Below are positions 1 to 6,824 of a stretch of 19,545 nucleotides of DNA, in pieces. The position numbers were made by a program, and so were the translations under genes. Position 1 is the first letter of the stretch, and each line of letters starts with the position of its first letter. The notes below the pieces were generated by a model. That model was not told the DNA's origin and ran no database searches. It saw nothing but the letters and a program-made list of their open reading frames with translations. Where the stretch lies: positions 1 through 19,545 of the forward strand of contig JALOBN010000044.1 of NCBI GenBank assembly GCA_023228245.1. Reading direction: 5' to 3'. This DNA is from Candidatus Pacearchaeota archaeon (GTDB lineage Archaea; Nanoarchaeota; Nanoarchaeia; Pacearchaeales; GW2011-AR1).

Positions 1-317
1 CTGAAGTTAGTTCTGTAAGTTCAAAGAACTTAATTGTTGTTGGAGGAAGTTGTATTAACTCTGTTGCTGCTAATTTGTTAGGTGCTGCATGTGGAGCTGA
101 CTTCACAGAAAAAACTGGTGTTGGTTCAGGACAATTCTTGATCCAATCTATTGCAAGTCCTTACTCAACTGGTAAGATTGCTTTAGTTGTTGCTGGTTTC
201 GAAGCTGCTGACACTGTAAATGCTGCTACTTACTTAAGAACACAAACTGTTGATACAACTGCTGGCAAGAAGTACAAAGGTTCTTCTGCTACAAGCGCTG
301 AATTAATGGTTGCATAA
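1..317 (+). CDS. S-layer family protein, C-terminal end (5' truncated by window)
   Basis: Open from the window edge in the frame starting at base 3 to TAA at 315-317. The visible 104 residues contain the stretch N-L-I-V-V-G-G-S-C followed by a small-residue helix ending LLG, then a segment LVVAGFEAADT and a terminal TYLRTQ strand. This arrangement (VGG with a nearby helix, then VAG-x-EAADT) is what I know from the C-terminal domain of archaeal S-layer proteins (S_layer_C type). The protein should form or attach to the surface lattice. No hydrophobic anchor is seen at its end, so any membrane anchoring must come from elsewhere in the protein. A long pyrimidine tract follows directly, as expected for a highly expressed gene. 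The N-terminal part lies outside the window. Confidence 0.72.
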   Translation, partial: EVSSVSSKNLIVVGGSCINSVAANLLGAACGADFTEKTGVGSGQFLIQSIASPYSTGKIALVVAGFEAADTVNAATYLRTQTVDTTAGKKYKGSSATSAELMVA

Positions 318-322
318 AACTA

Positions 323-354
323 TTTTTTTCTTTTTCTTTTTCTTTTCTTTTTTT
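323..354 (+). terminator. Poly-pyrimidine (T-rich) terminator after S-layer gene
   Basis: Thirty-two consecutive bases are only T or C, mostly runs of four to seven T, beginning 5 nt after the S-layer stop. Archaeal RNA polymerase terminates on oligo-T tracts without needing a hairpin, so this is the likely 3' end. A 9-bp A/T hairpin (arms 384-392 and 396-404) lies further downstream and could act as a back-up. Confidence 0.7.
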
Positions 355-445
355 ATCCTTTACTGTGAAGTTTGAAAATGGGTTTTTCTTTTAGAAAAAG
401 AAAAGTTACAATGTAAAAGAAAACGAGAATATAGAATTAATAAGA

Positions 446-454
446 TTTTTATAT
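446..454 (+). promoter_or_regulatory. TATA box for the 474 gene
   Basis: TTTTTATAT is centred at 450, 24 nt before the ATG at 474. This spacing recurs through the window and implies transcription starting at or next to the start codon (leaderless mRNA). No Shine-Dalgarno site is visible. Confidence 0.55.
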
Positions 455-473
455 CTAAAAATTATTTTATGTT

Positions 474-1046
474 ATGAGAAAGATAATTTCTAAAGAGACA
501 GATGCAAAAAAACAGAGAAGAACACAATTTATCGTCGGGATTTTGTTGGTTTTGATTATGGTTCTGAGCACGATTGGTTATTCATTAAATAATCAAGAAG
601 ATAATTCTGAAAAGATAATTTATAATGAGTTTGAATTTGTCAAGGAGAATAATTTGTGGAATACAAACGTAGGAAATTTTCAATTTGTATTTCTTTACAA
701 TCCAACTGAAACTGAAGAAATTGAATCTGATTTGAATTATCTTAATGAATATGATAATCTTCCTCTTTACATTTATTCTGAAAATTCCGACGCGATGATG
801 GAAATTTACAGAAATTTATTTTATTATAACCAAATAGTCGAGAGAGTTCAGGAAGCGTGTCCAGAAGGAGAAAAATGTGATGAAGAAATCCCCATAAAAA
901 ATTGCACGAATAATTTTATCATAATAAAAAAATCAGAAATTAGTGAAGTAAGACAAGAAGACAATTGCGTTTTTATTTCAGGGAAAGATGAAGATTTAGC
1001 TAGAATCACTGACGGATTTTTGTTCAAGATTTCTGGGATACAATAA
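474..1046 (+). CDS. Single-span membrane-anchored surface protein, unknown family
   Basis: 190 residues. A basic N-terminus (1-17) is followed by one hydrophobic helix (about 18-37), then a hydrophilic domain predicted outside the cell. The domain has four cysteines (129, 135, 144, 165) that could form disulfides. I do not recognise a named family. The C-terminal pattern (Cys, an Ile-rich strand, a charged turn, Cys, an acidic turn, then a hydrophobic helix near the end) resembles that of the next gene, so the two may be diverged tandem paralogues. The start at 474 is supported by a TATA box 24 nt upstream. An earlier ATG at 469 is followed at once by a stop. Function unknown; the location suggests a cell-envelope role. 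Confidence 0.7.
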   Translation: MRKIISKETDAKKQRRTQFIVGILLVLIMVLSTIGYSLNNQEDNSEKIIYNEFEFVKENNLWNTNVGNFQFVFLYNPTETEEIESDLNYLNEYDNLPLYIYSENSDAMMEIYRNLFYYNQIVERVQEACPEGEKCDEEIPIKNCTNNFIIIKKSEISEVRQEDNCVFISGKDEDLARITDGFLFKISGIQ

Positions 1047-1049
1047 AAC

Positions 1050-1058
1050 TTATAAATA
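1050..1058 (+). promoter_or_regulatory. TATA box deciding the start of the 1078 gene
   Basis: TTATAAATA is centred at 1054, immediately after the stop of the preceding gene. It is 24 nt before the ATG at 1078 but only 9 nt before the ATG at 1063. Given the spacing seen elsewhere in this window, it points to 1078 as the leaderless start. Confidence 0.55.
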
Positions 1059-1077
1059 AAGAATGAGAAATATAAAG

Positions 1078-1830
1078 ATGGTGAAGAAAAATAAAAAAGT
1101 TAGTATTAAAAGAAAAAAAGTTTGCGAAACATTTAACATTAAAAAAGATGGGAATGAAGCCGTTGTTAAAAGTTGCGGGATTGAAGAAGAAAAAATTTCT
1201 GCAGAAGGGCAGAGAAAAAAGCAGAATAAATTATTCGGAAAAATTATTTTAGTTATGGTTTGTTTTTTAGCATTTTTCTTTTTTATTTTATTTATTAACT
1301 ATTCACTTAGTCATTTCAAAGTTGATGGAATTACATTTGAAACCGATACAAAAAGTATGGTTGGAACAACGCTGTATAAAACTTCTCTTCCTGGAATTAT
1401 CGACGAAAATGGAAATTTTACTGTTGGTAATTATGACTCTGGAGAAAAAGCAGATTATAGGATTTGGTTTAGAAATGATCCAAGAACATTAAAAGAAATT
1501 TCATTCGACGGAAATATTAGTGGGTTGTTAAAAAACGTAGTTTGGAATCAGACAAAAGATTATGTCTGCAACGGAGATTATATTGGAATACAAAATCTAC
1601 TGAATGTATATAGTGTTCTAAAAATAGATGTTATGAAAGATGATAATGCAAGTTGTGATGATTTAGGAAGATATACGTATATTACAATTTTAGACGGAAA
1701 TGAAACAAAAATAGAACAAGTTGGTTCAGCATGTTATAACATTTATGTAAAAGATTGTGAGATTCTTCCTGCAACAGAAAGATTCTTACTTGAACTATTA
1801 AGAGAAACTAATGAAAAGTTGAAAGATTAA
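1078..1830 (+). CDS. Single-span membrane-anchored surface protein, unknown family
   Basis: 250 residues from ATG 1078 (255 if ATG 1063 is used; the TATA position favours 1078). A Lys-rich cytoplasmic tail of about 50 residues precedes one strongly hydrophobic helix (about 55-77), and the remaining part should lie outside the cell. That domain includes the segment WFRNDPR and cysteines near 164, 193, 219 and 227. I know WFRNDPR-like segments only from uncharacterised DPANN surface proteins. The C-terminal half shares a Cys/Ile-strand/Cys/acidic/helix order with the 474 gene, which suggests an old duplication. The stop is followed after 1 nt by the next ATG, so it is probably co-transcribed with the small-multidrug-export-family gene. 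Function unknown. Confidence 0.7.
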   Translation: MVKKNKKVSIKRKKVCETFNIKKDGNEAVVKSCGIEEEKISAEGQRKKQNKLFGKIILVMVCFLAFFFFILFINYSLSHFKVDGITFETDTKSMVGTTLYKTSLPGIIDENGNFTVGNYDSGEKADYRIWFRNDPRTLKEISFDGNISGLLKNVVWNQTKDYVCNGDYIGIQNLLNVYSVLKIDVMKDDNASCDDLGRYTYITILDGNETKIEQVGSACYNIYVKDCEILPATERFLLELLRETNEKLKD

Positions 1831-1831
1831 T

Positions 1832-2308
1832 ATGGATTGGAATATTATTTTTTATATGATTCTTTCTGCATTACCAATTGTTGAATTGCGGGGCGGATTG
1901 CCGTTAGCAATAAATTATGCAATAGAAAATAATCTTTCAATTTCTTGTATTTTCTTTTTGATTGTTCTTACAAATATTTTGGTTATCTTTTTTATTTTTT
2001 ATTTTTTTGACAATTTGCATAAAATATTTTTAAGATATTCTTGGTATAAAAAATTCTTTAATTTTTATGTAAGTAAAATGCAGAAGAAAATAGACAAATT
2101 TGAAAATAAATATTCTGCTCTTGGATTTTTAGCGTTGATGATTTTTGTTGCAATCCCTCTCCCTGGAACTGGTGCGTGGACAGGATGCTTTGTGTCGTGG
2201 ATTCTTGGACTAGACCGAAAGAAAAGTATTTTCAGCATCGCTGCAGGAGTTTTAATGGCAGGAATTTTAATGCTTCTTGCGACGCTTGGGTTTCTTATGT
2301 TCTTTTAA
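1832..2308 (+). CDS. Small multidrug export family membrane protein (COG2426-like)
   Basis: 158 residues, almost wholly hydrophobic. The signature of the family is visible: a first helix leading to P-I-V-E-L-R-G-G-L-P (about 15-24) and, after a charged loop, A-I-P-L-P-G-T-G-A-W-T-G (about 106-117). Both motifs are re-entrant-loop-like in this family. Despite the name, a transport role is not well established; members are small inner-membrane proteins of uncertain substrate. The ATG lies 1 nt after the preceding stop, so it is read from the same transcript. The 3' end overlaps the opposite-strand archaeosortase-like gene by 42 bp. Confidence 0.8.
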   Translation: MDWNIIFYMILSALPIVELRGGLPLAINYAIENNLSISCIFFLIVLTNILVIFFIFYFFDNLHKIFLRYSWYKKFFNFYVSKMQKKIDKFENKYSALGFLALMIFVAIPLPGTGAWTGCFVSWILGLDRKKSIFSIAAGVLMAGILMLLATLGFLMFF

Positions 2309-2824
2309 ATAATACAACAAAGACACTACATCTGAATAGAAAGGTATCTCTTTTATTCTAAATAATTTAACGGTCAAGAACCAAACACCGACGACAAATA
2401 CTACACTTCCGACAACCCAAATTAATTTGTGAGTTACATCAAAAAATGCAGAACCAGAAATTAAAAGTAAAGATAGCAAGAAAATTCTTAAAATATTAAT
2501 TATCAATAACAAACCAAAAGAGAAAATTAATGAAAAAATCCTTTTTGTAGATTTCATCTTTGGAGTTGAAAGATTAAGAATTAATAGCAAATAATATGCT
2601 GAACCAGCAATGCACGGGCCAATTATTTCTATCAGAATATTTTGCACTAATAAAACATTCGCAGAAATTGTAACGCTAAATAAAAGTTTCAGCAAGTAAT
2701 AAACAGGATAAATTGTAAGTGCAGAAAAGAAAAAATAGAAAATTTGAACATTTAAAATTCCTGTAATAATCAATATTAAATATCTTGCAACAATATCACA
2801 GGATAATTTAATTCCCCCTTTCAT
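2267..2824 (-). CDS. Archaeosortase/exosortase family protein (pacearchaeosortase-like)
   Basis: 185 residues with about five or six membrane helices. The three family signature positions appear in order. Cys71 is in G-P-C-I-A-G-S at the start of a helix, Arg113 is in N-I-L-R-I, and His132 is in D-V-T-H-K. Exosortases and archaeosortases are intramembrane Cys/Arg/His transpeptidases that cut a C-terminal tripartite signal from surface proteins and attach the protein to a lipid. The 42- and 19-residue spacing fits the exosortase core. The gene is short and single-domain, with a Lys/Arg-rich tail. A surface protein with a motif-helix-Arg cluster end (3488-5167) lies nearby and is a candidate substrate. 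The gene shares a palindromic TATA box with the divergent PAP2 gene. Its 3' end overlaps the multidrug-export-family gene. The family call rests on motif reading, not a search. Confidence 0.75.
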   Translation of the reverse strand: MKGGIKLSCDIVARYLILIITGILNVQIFYFFFSALTIYPVYYLLKLLFSVTISANVLLVQNILIEIIGPCIAGSAYYLLLILNLSTPKMKSTKRIFSLIFSFGLLLIINILRIFLLSLLLISGSAFFDVTHKLIWVVGSVVFVVGVWFLTVKLFRIKEIPFYSDVVSLLYYLKEHKKPKRRKKH

Positions 2825-2843
2825 AAAAAAATAAGCAGAAATC

Positions 2844-2853
2844 TATTTAAATA
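2844..2853. promoter_or_regulatory. Shared palindromic TATA box, bidirectional promoter
   Basis: TATTTAAATA is its own reverse complement. Its centre (2848.5) is 24.5 nt from the first base of both start codons: 2824 on the minus strand and 2873 on the plus strand. A GAAAT-type BRE-like stretch lies on each side. One site therefore probably drives leaderless transcripts in both directions. Confidence 0.65.
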
Positions 2854-2872
2854 ATTTCGTATTTATCAAGGA

Positions 2873-3487
2873 ATGAAGAAAAGAGGAATAATTTTTACGG
2901 CAATTTGGATAATTTTATTTTTCGTCTGTTTGTATTTAGATAATTTTCTTGTTCAGTCTGTTTCGCTTCTTAGAAATAACATTTTAGATAATTTTTTTCT
3001 TCTAATAACTTTGGTAAGTTCTGAAATTATTTTATTTTTTATTTTAACTGCTTTATTTTTATGGACTGAACATAAAAGAGAATGGATTTTGCCGTTGTGG
3101 ATTTGCCTCGGTGCTTCTGCAGTTGCAAGTTTTATCTTGAAGATAACTATCCAAAGAGCAAGACCTTTTCAACTTGGGCTCGTCGAATTAATTTCAAATC
3201 TGCAAAGTTCAAGTTACGCAATTTGGAATTTTTCATTTCCATCTTTTCAAAGCATGCTTGTCTTCAGTGCGATTCCAATTCTTTCATATAATTTTCCAAA
3301 ACTAAAAAAATTCTGGATTGCATTCGCAGTTCTCGTCGCATTCTCGAGAGTTTATTTTGGAGTTCACTTCTTTAGCGATGTAATTGCAGGCGGATTAATC
3401 GGATATTTAATTGGAATAATAATATTAAGAACAGAGAAAAATAAAAAATTAGGACAGAAAATATATAGGAAAATATTTAGAAAATAA
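2873..3487 (+). CDS. PAP2-superfamily phosphatase-like membrane protein with altered motif 2
   Basis: 204 residues, about five or six membrane helices. Motif 1 is intact (K90, six residues, R97-P98). Motif 3 is intact (S158-R159, five residues, H165, three residues, D169). The motif-2 region reads S-F-P-S-F-Q-S (121-127), where the family normally has P-S-x-H; the histidine position is Gln126 (codon CAA). Family members dephosphorylate lipid phosphates such as undecaprenyl or phosphatidate phosphates, or polyprenyl pyrophosphates; an archaeal substrate might be a dolichol-type pyrophosphate. The Gln may reduce or alter catalysis, since the motif-2 His acts as acid for the leaving group. The stop (TAA) abuts the stop of the opposite-strand gene with no base between them. 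The start is fixed by the shared TATA box. Confidence 0.82.
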   Translation: MKKRGIIFTAIWIILFFVCLYLDNFLVQSVSLLRNNILDNFFLLITLVSSEIILFFILTALFLWTEHKREWILPLWICLGASAVASFILKITIQRARPFQLGLVELISNLQSSSYAIWNFSFPSFQSMLVFSAIPILSYNFPKLKKFWIAFAVLVAFSRVYFGVHFFSDVIAGGLIGYLIGIIILRTEKNKKLGQKIYRKIFRK

Positions 3488-5167
3488 TTATTCTTGTTTC
3501 TTTCGTCTTGCAACTTTAACTGCAACAAAGATTATTGCTGCAACTAAAAGAATGTTTAATGCGCCGATTCCGTACAAGTATGCGTTGTCACCGAAGCCAG
3601 AAGTGAATCCTGTTAAGCTCGGTAATAATGATGCTTCCTCAATTGTAACTGTAACTGGCTGAGATAAGAATTTATTTCCTTCAACAACTTCTATGTCGAA
3701 ACCGTTTTCTCCAGATACATCTTCAAGAACTTCAAGAGTTATTGAAACCTCTTGTGATGCACCTGCATTAAGTGTAACTGAATTTTTGTCTAATGTTGCT
3801 GATGAAGCCCAACTTGCGTAACCACTTGCTGATAATGTGAATGTTTTTGTTTCTGAACCGGTGTTAACAATTGTTGCTTTAACAATTAATTCTTGTCCTG
3901 CTTTTGCTTCTGAATCTAATGTTGCAGATACTGCTGCTGTTGGTGTTGATGAAGTTCCTGAACATGAACCTTCAACTTTTAATTCAGTGTAAAATGTTGC
4001 TTCATCTTCATCGTGTCTTGTTACGAAAATGTCTTCATCATCCATATCTTCGTCGCTGTAAGCAGTTAATTGAATAAGATAATTTTTTTCTGAAACATCT
4101 TCAAGAGAGATTGATAAAGTAATTGTTTCCGATTCCATTGCATTTATTCCTGAATCGAATTCGAATACTTTGTCGATTCCCAATTCTTTGCTATAAACTT
4201 TTACATAAACTTCATCGTCGTCTAAATCAGATTCACCGACATTCCAAACATCTGCTGTAAGTTCAATTGTGTCTCCGCAAGAAGCAGATTCTGAATTGAA
4301 TTGAATATTATCAATTATTACAAAATCATCATCTGTGTAAATTTCTATATCTTGAGATTCTGAATCTCCTGTTTCATCTCCGTCAACGTTGTCATCTTCT
4401 GCATCGTCACCAGTAAGTTCTCCTGTTGCTTTTACATAAATAGTATATTCTGTATCTCCTGCTTTCAAGTTTTCTGCATCAACTGTGAATGCAATTTTAA
4501 CATCTTGGTCATCACCAGAATCCAAGTCAAAATCATCAGTGTCTATTTTCATATCTTCTTCATCGAATACACATTTTCCTTTTGTTTCGTCCCATACACA
4601 AACTTCAATCTGAATATTCTCAATATCATAATCTCCGTTATTTTCTACATTGAATGTTATTTCAGTTTCATCAAAAGGATACCAGTAATTATCTTCTTCA
4701 CCAAATCCGTCTGAAACATCTAATTCCATCTCAGAAACTTCTAATTCTCCTTTATTTTCTCCGTCGTACCAGTTTGTATTTTCATTGAATGTTAAAGTAA
4801 CAGAATCATTATTTGCTGGTGTTGCTGTTTCAGTAGCAGTAATTGTAACTTTGTATTCTTCTTCAAATTCAAAATCTGCTCCAGAAATATTGTATATTAC
4901 TGTTTGAGAACCAGAAGTTCCAGATAAATTTACATTTGCAATAGTAAAAACAATTCCAGAAAGAACATTTCCTTCTGAATCTGTTACTGAACTTGTAGTA
5001 GAATGAATTGTTGCTCCAGAGGTAGCACTAGCAATTGTAAGTGCGAATGTTCCATTTGCTTGTGGAAGATTTGAAGTATAAGAAATATCTAAAGCACTTG
5101 CGAAACTAGTCAAAACTAGCAAAGCGAAAATTCCTAAACTTAACAAAGATAATATTTTGTTTGTCAT
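3488..5167 (-). CDS. Large acidic surface protein with signal peptide and C-terminal anchor (COG1361/CARDB-like)
   Basis: 559 residues. The N-terminal signal peptide (1-25) ends in small residues around Ser-Ala-Ser-Ala, before L-D-I-S-Y. The body is a series of beta-rich domains, very rich in Asp and Glu, with phrases typical of archaeal COG1361/CARDB-like Ig-fold repeats, such as V-E-N-N-G-D-Y, W-N-V-G-E-S and I-V-N-T-G-S-E-T. The C-terminus has a short L-P-S-L-T-G-F motif (about 515-521), a Gly/Phe linker, a hydrophobic helix (about 530-552) and an A-R-R-K-K end. That is the layout of an archaeosortase substrate, and an archaeosortase-like gene lies 660 bp away. A plain membrane anchor is the alternative. 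Function is probably structural or adhesive on the cell envelope. Acid bias suggests exposure to divalent cations or salt, but this is inference. Confidence 0.75.
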   Translation of the reverse strand: MTNKILSLLSLGIFALLVLTSFASALDISYTSNLPQANGTFALTIASATSGATIHSTTSSVTDSEGNVLSGIVFTIANVNLSGTSGSQTVIYNISGADFEFEEEYKVTITATETATPANNDSVTLTFNENTNWYDGENKGELEVSEMELDVSDGFGEEDNYWYPFDETEITFNVENNGDYDIENIQIEVCVWDETKGKCVFDEEDMKIDTDDFDLDSGDDQDVKIAFTVDAENLKAGDTEYTIYVKATGELTGDDAEDDNVDGDETGDSESQDIEIYTDDDFVIIDNIQFNSESASCGDTIELTADVWNVGESDLDDDEVYVKVYSKELGIDKVFEFDSGINAMESETITLSISLEDVSEKNYLIQLTAYSDEDMDDEDIFVTRHDEDEATFYTELKVEGSCSGTSSTPTAAVSATLDSEAKAGQELIVKATIVNTGSETKTFTLSASGYASWASSATLDKNSVTLNAGASQEVSITLEVLEDVSGENGFDIEVVEGNKFLSQPVTVTIEEASLLPSLTGFTSGFGDNAYLYGIGALNILLVAAIIFVAVKVARRKKQE

Positions 5168-5193
5168 GTGTAATCATTCCGCAGTTACTATGG

Positions 5194-5201
5194 TTTATAA
5201 A
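5194..5201 (-). promoter_or_regulatory. TATA box for the acidic surface protein
   Basis: TTTATAAA is centred 30 nt upstream of the ATG at 5167, so the mRNA should have a leader of only about 5 nt. The intergenic stretch to the divergent gene (5168-5275) carries a second, separate TATA box for the plus strand. Confidence 0.55.
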
Positions 5202-5246
5202 TTTTTGGATAATTCAAAATATAGATTATTTGGTAATAAAGGAAGA

Positions 5247-5255
5247 TTTATATAA
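5247..5255 (+). promoter_or_regulatory. TATA box deciding the start of the 5276 gene
   Basis: TTTATATAA is centred at 5251, 25 nt before the ATG at 5276. The in-frame TTG at 5267 would be too close, so the ATG is chosen as the leaderless start. Confidence 0.6.
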
Positions 5256-5275
5256 TTTTTAGACTATTGAAACTT

Positions 5276-5665
5276 ATGGTGATTAAATCTCGGGAGAATT
5301 CTCTTGGGGCATGGGCTTTTCTTATTGGTGTAATCATTGCTATATTAATAGGAGTTTTCACGCGATTGATTCCGATTCCTGCTTTAATGAAGTATAGTAG
5401 TTTCATTTATTTGATATTAGTTATCTTGGGAATAGTTGTCGGCGGTTCGATTAATACAAACAATAAAGATTCACAAACTTTCCTTATGACTGGCGCGATT
5501 TTAGTAATTGTCAGCAGATTTGGAATGGATAGTGTTACTGGTTCGTTAATTGGAGTCGGCGGGGGAGATACTGCTTCAACAATATTCGCGTCTTTGTTAG
5601 CTTTATTTGTTCCAGCGACGGTAATTGTTGCGTTGAAAACAGTTTTTGGAATCGCAAAAGTTTAA
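5276..5665 (+). CDS. Small four-span membrane protein, unknown
   Basis: 129 residues from ATG 5276. About four hydrophobic helices are visible (near residues 9-26, 37-55, 65-80 and 97-121), with a short Gly-rich loop G-V-G-G-G-D before the last one. I recognise no catalytic or transport motif. Hydrophobic proteins of this size with Gly-rich loops are common and uncharacterised in DPANN archaea. Its stop codon overlaps the stop of the opposite-strand dph2-like gene by 4 bp. Function unknown. Confidence 0.65.
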   Translation: MVIKSRENSLGAWAFLIGVIIAILIGVFTRLIPIPALMKYSSFIYLILVILGIVVGGSINTNNKDSQTFLMTGAILVIVSRFGMDSVTGSLIGVGGGDTASTIFASLLALFVPATVIVALKTVFGIAKV

Positions 5666-6276
5666 AGTAAATTTTCTAAATCAGAAATATTAATTATTGG
5701 ACTATCAAAATCCATTCTTGGACATGCAGTATTTATCCAAGATCGAATATCAAAATTTTCAAATTCTTTAATATTGATTTCATTTGATAAAAATAAGTAA
5801 GAAGTTTTATTCTTCATTTTTTTCTGAATTGAAATTGCTCGTTTAAAATTTTCCTGTCCCGGTTTAGTAGAAATTAAAATCCCAATTTTTTCAGAATTCA
5901 AAAATTTCAGATACGCGGATTTTTTCTTTTTTCTCAAATTTTCTATTTCATCTTCTGAAATTTTTTTCAAATTATCTGATTCTAGAATGTAAACTGGAAT
6001 GTTTGAATTTAAAGCGAGAGAAACTGCGTGAAATCTTCCTGAAGAAATTAATAAAACCGCCCCAGTATTTTTGGAAAATTTTGGAGCTGAACAACCTAAA
6101 ACCTGAATGAACGAAGTTATCTTATGTTTTTTTGAAATTATTTGTTTAATCTTTTCTGCAACATCTTTGTATTGAACAGAATACGCAAGTGCTATATTTT
6201 TTGGTAATTTGAGTGATTGGATTTTTTTAGAATTGATTTCGAAAATTATTTTTGCAGGAATAAACAAAGTTTTCAT
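5662..6276 (-). CDS. dph2: Diphthamide synthase Dph2-like, lacking the first domain
   Basis: 204 residues. Archaeal Dph2 is a radical enzyme with a 4Fe-4S cluster held by three cysteines, one from each of three similar domains. It transfers the 3-amino-3-carboxypropyl group of S-adenosylmethionine to a histidine of elongation factor 2. Here domain 2 (Q-V-L-G-C62-S, then S-S-G-R-F-H-A-V) and domain 3 (I-S-T-K-P-G-Q, then N-T-A-C185-P-R) are clear. The usual first domain with its cysteine is missing; the family is normally about 330 residues. The reading frame is clean and has its own TATA box (6299-6306) 26 nt upstream of the ATG, so the shortness is not an obvious frameshift. The missing cysteine may come from a separate protein or from a homodimer, or the enzyme may be altered. 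It sits downstream of sepF, on the same strand. Confidence 0.8.
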   Translation of the reverse strand: MKTLFIPAKIIFEINSKKIQSLKLPKNIALAYSVQYKDVAEKIKQIISKKHKITSFIQVLGCSAPKFSKNTGAVLLISSGRFHAVSLALNSNIPVYILESDNLKKISEDEIENLRKKKKSAYLKFLNSEKIGILISTKPGQENFKRAISIQKKMKNKTSYLFLSNEINIKEFENFDIRSWINTACPRMDFDSPIINISDLENLL

Positions 6277-6298
6277 AAATTACTTAGAAAAAAGATAA

Positions 6299-6306
6299 TT
6301 ATAAAG
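6299..6306 (-). promoter_or_regulatory. TATA box for the dph2-like gene
   Basis: On the minus strand CTTTATAA is centred about 26 nt before the ATG at 6276. It lies in the short gap after the sepF stop, so the gene can be transcribed independently and leaderless. It also supports the short Dph2 start as genuine. Confidence 0.55.
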
Positions 6307-6314
6307 TTTTAGAA

Positions 6315-6713
6315 TTACTCAAATTTGTTTGCTTTTCTGTCGGGTTCTGAACTGGGAGTTTCATCTCTCAAGATTTTTGCGAATGGAGGTGTAACAATCA
6401 ATAAGTTTTCACCAAAACCTGCGATATTCCCTTCAAGAGCATCAGTTGTTTTCTTAACTTTTGAAACAGCTCGCTTTAACTCGATAGGATCTTTCTGCTT
6501 CAAAACTTTTATATCAATTACAGCAATTGTGTAACCTTCTCTCAAAGCGTTTAAGATTGCATTAACATCATCGTATTTTTTTAGAACGAAAAGTTTTACA
6601 ACAACTTTATTGTCTTTTTCTTCTTTGTCCAAGTCAATTTCAAGATAATCTTCCTGAGCCTCTTCTCTTTTTAATGGATTAGAGAAAGCCTTTTTGAATT
6701 TTTCAAACACCAT
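6315..6713 (-). CDS. sepF: SepF, membrane anchor for FtsZ
   Basis: 132 residues from ATG 6713. The N-terminal M-V-F-E-K-F-K-K-A-F stretch is an amphipathic helix of the kind that tethers SepF to the membrane. An acidic linker follows, then the SepF core (about 37-115): K-Y-D-D-V-N-A-I-L-N-A-L, a beta-strand plus helix, and L-I-V-T-P-P-F-A near the end. In archaea SepF binds the FtsZ tail and holds the Z-ring at the membrane; ftsZ itself lies in the same minus-strand block at 11432-12538. A TTG 39 bp further upstream would extend the frame. It overlaps the TATA box (6735-6742), whose spacing of 25 nt to 6713 marks the ATG as the true start. Confidence 0.88.
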   Translation of the reverse strand: MVFEKFKKAFSNPLKREEAQEDYLEIDLDKEEKDNKVVVKLFVLKKYDDVNAILNALREGYTIAVIDIKVLKQKDPIELKRAVSKVKKTTDALEGNIAGFGENLLIVTPPFAKILRDETPSSEPDRKANKFE

Positions 6714-6734
6714 ATTGAATTTAGATACAAGACG

Positions 6735-6742
6735 TTTATAAA
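6735..6742 (-). promoter_or_regulatory. TATA box for sepF
   Basis: TTTATAAA is centred 25.5 nt upstream of the ATG at 6713, indicating a leaderless sepF transcript and ruling out the longer TTG start at 6752, which lies upstream of this box. Confidence 0.65.
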
Positions 6743-6824
6743 GATTTCGCAAGTTTATTTTATATATTCAATAGATTAGATTTTGGAACTTTATCGACGG
6801 AGAATTAAAATAAAATATTTTTAT

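Noticed and set aside
384..404. A/T-only 9-bp hairpin after the S-layer terminator
   Set aside because: Perfect pairing but made only of T, C, A and G-rich-poor homopolymer runs with a 3-nt loop; likely by chance in this composition, noted only as a possible back-up terminator.
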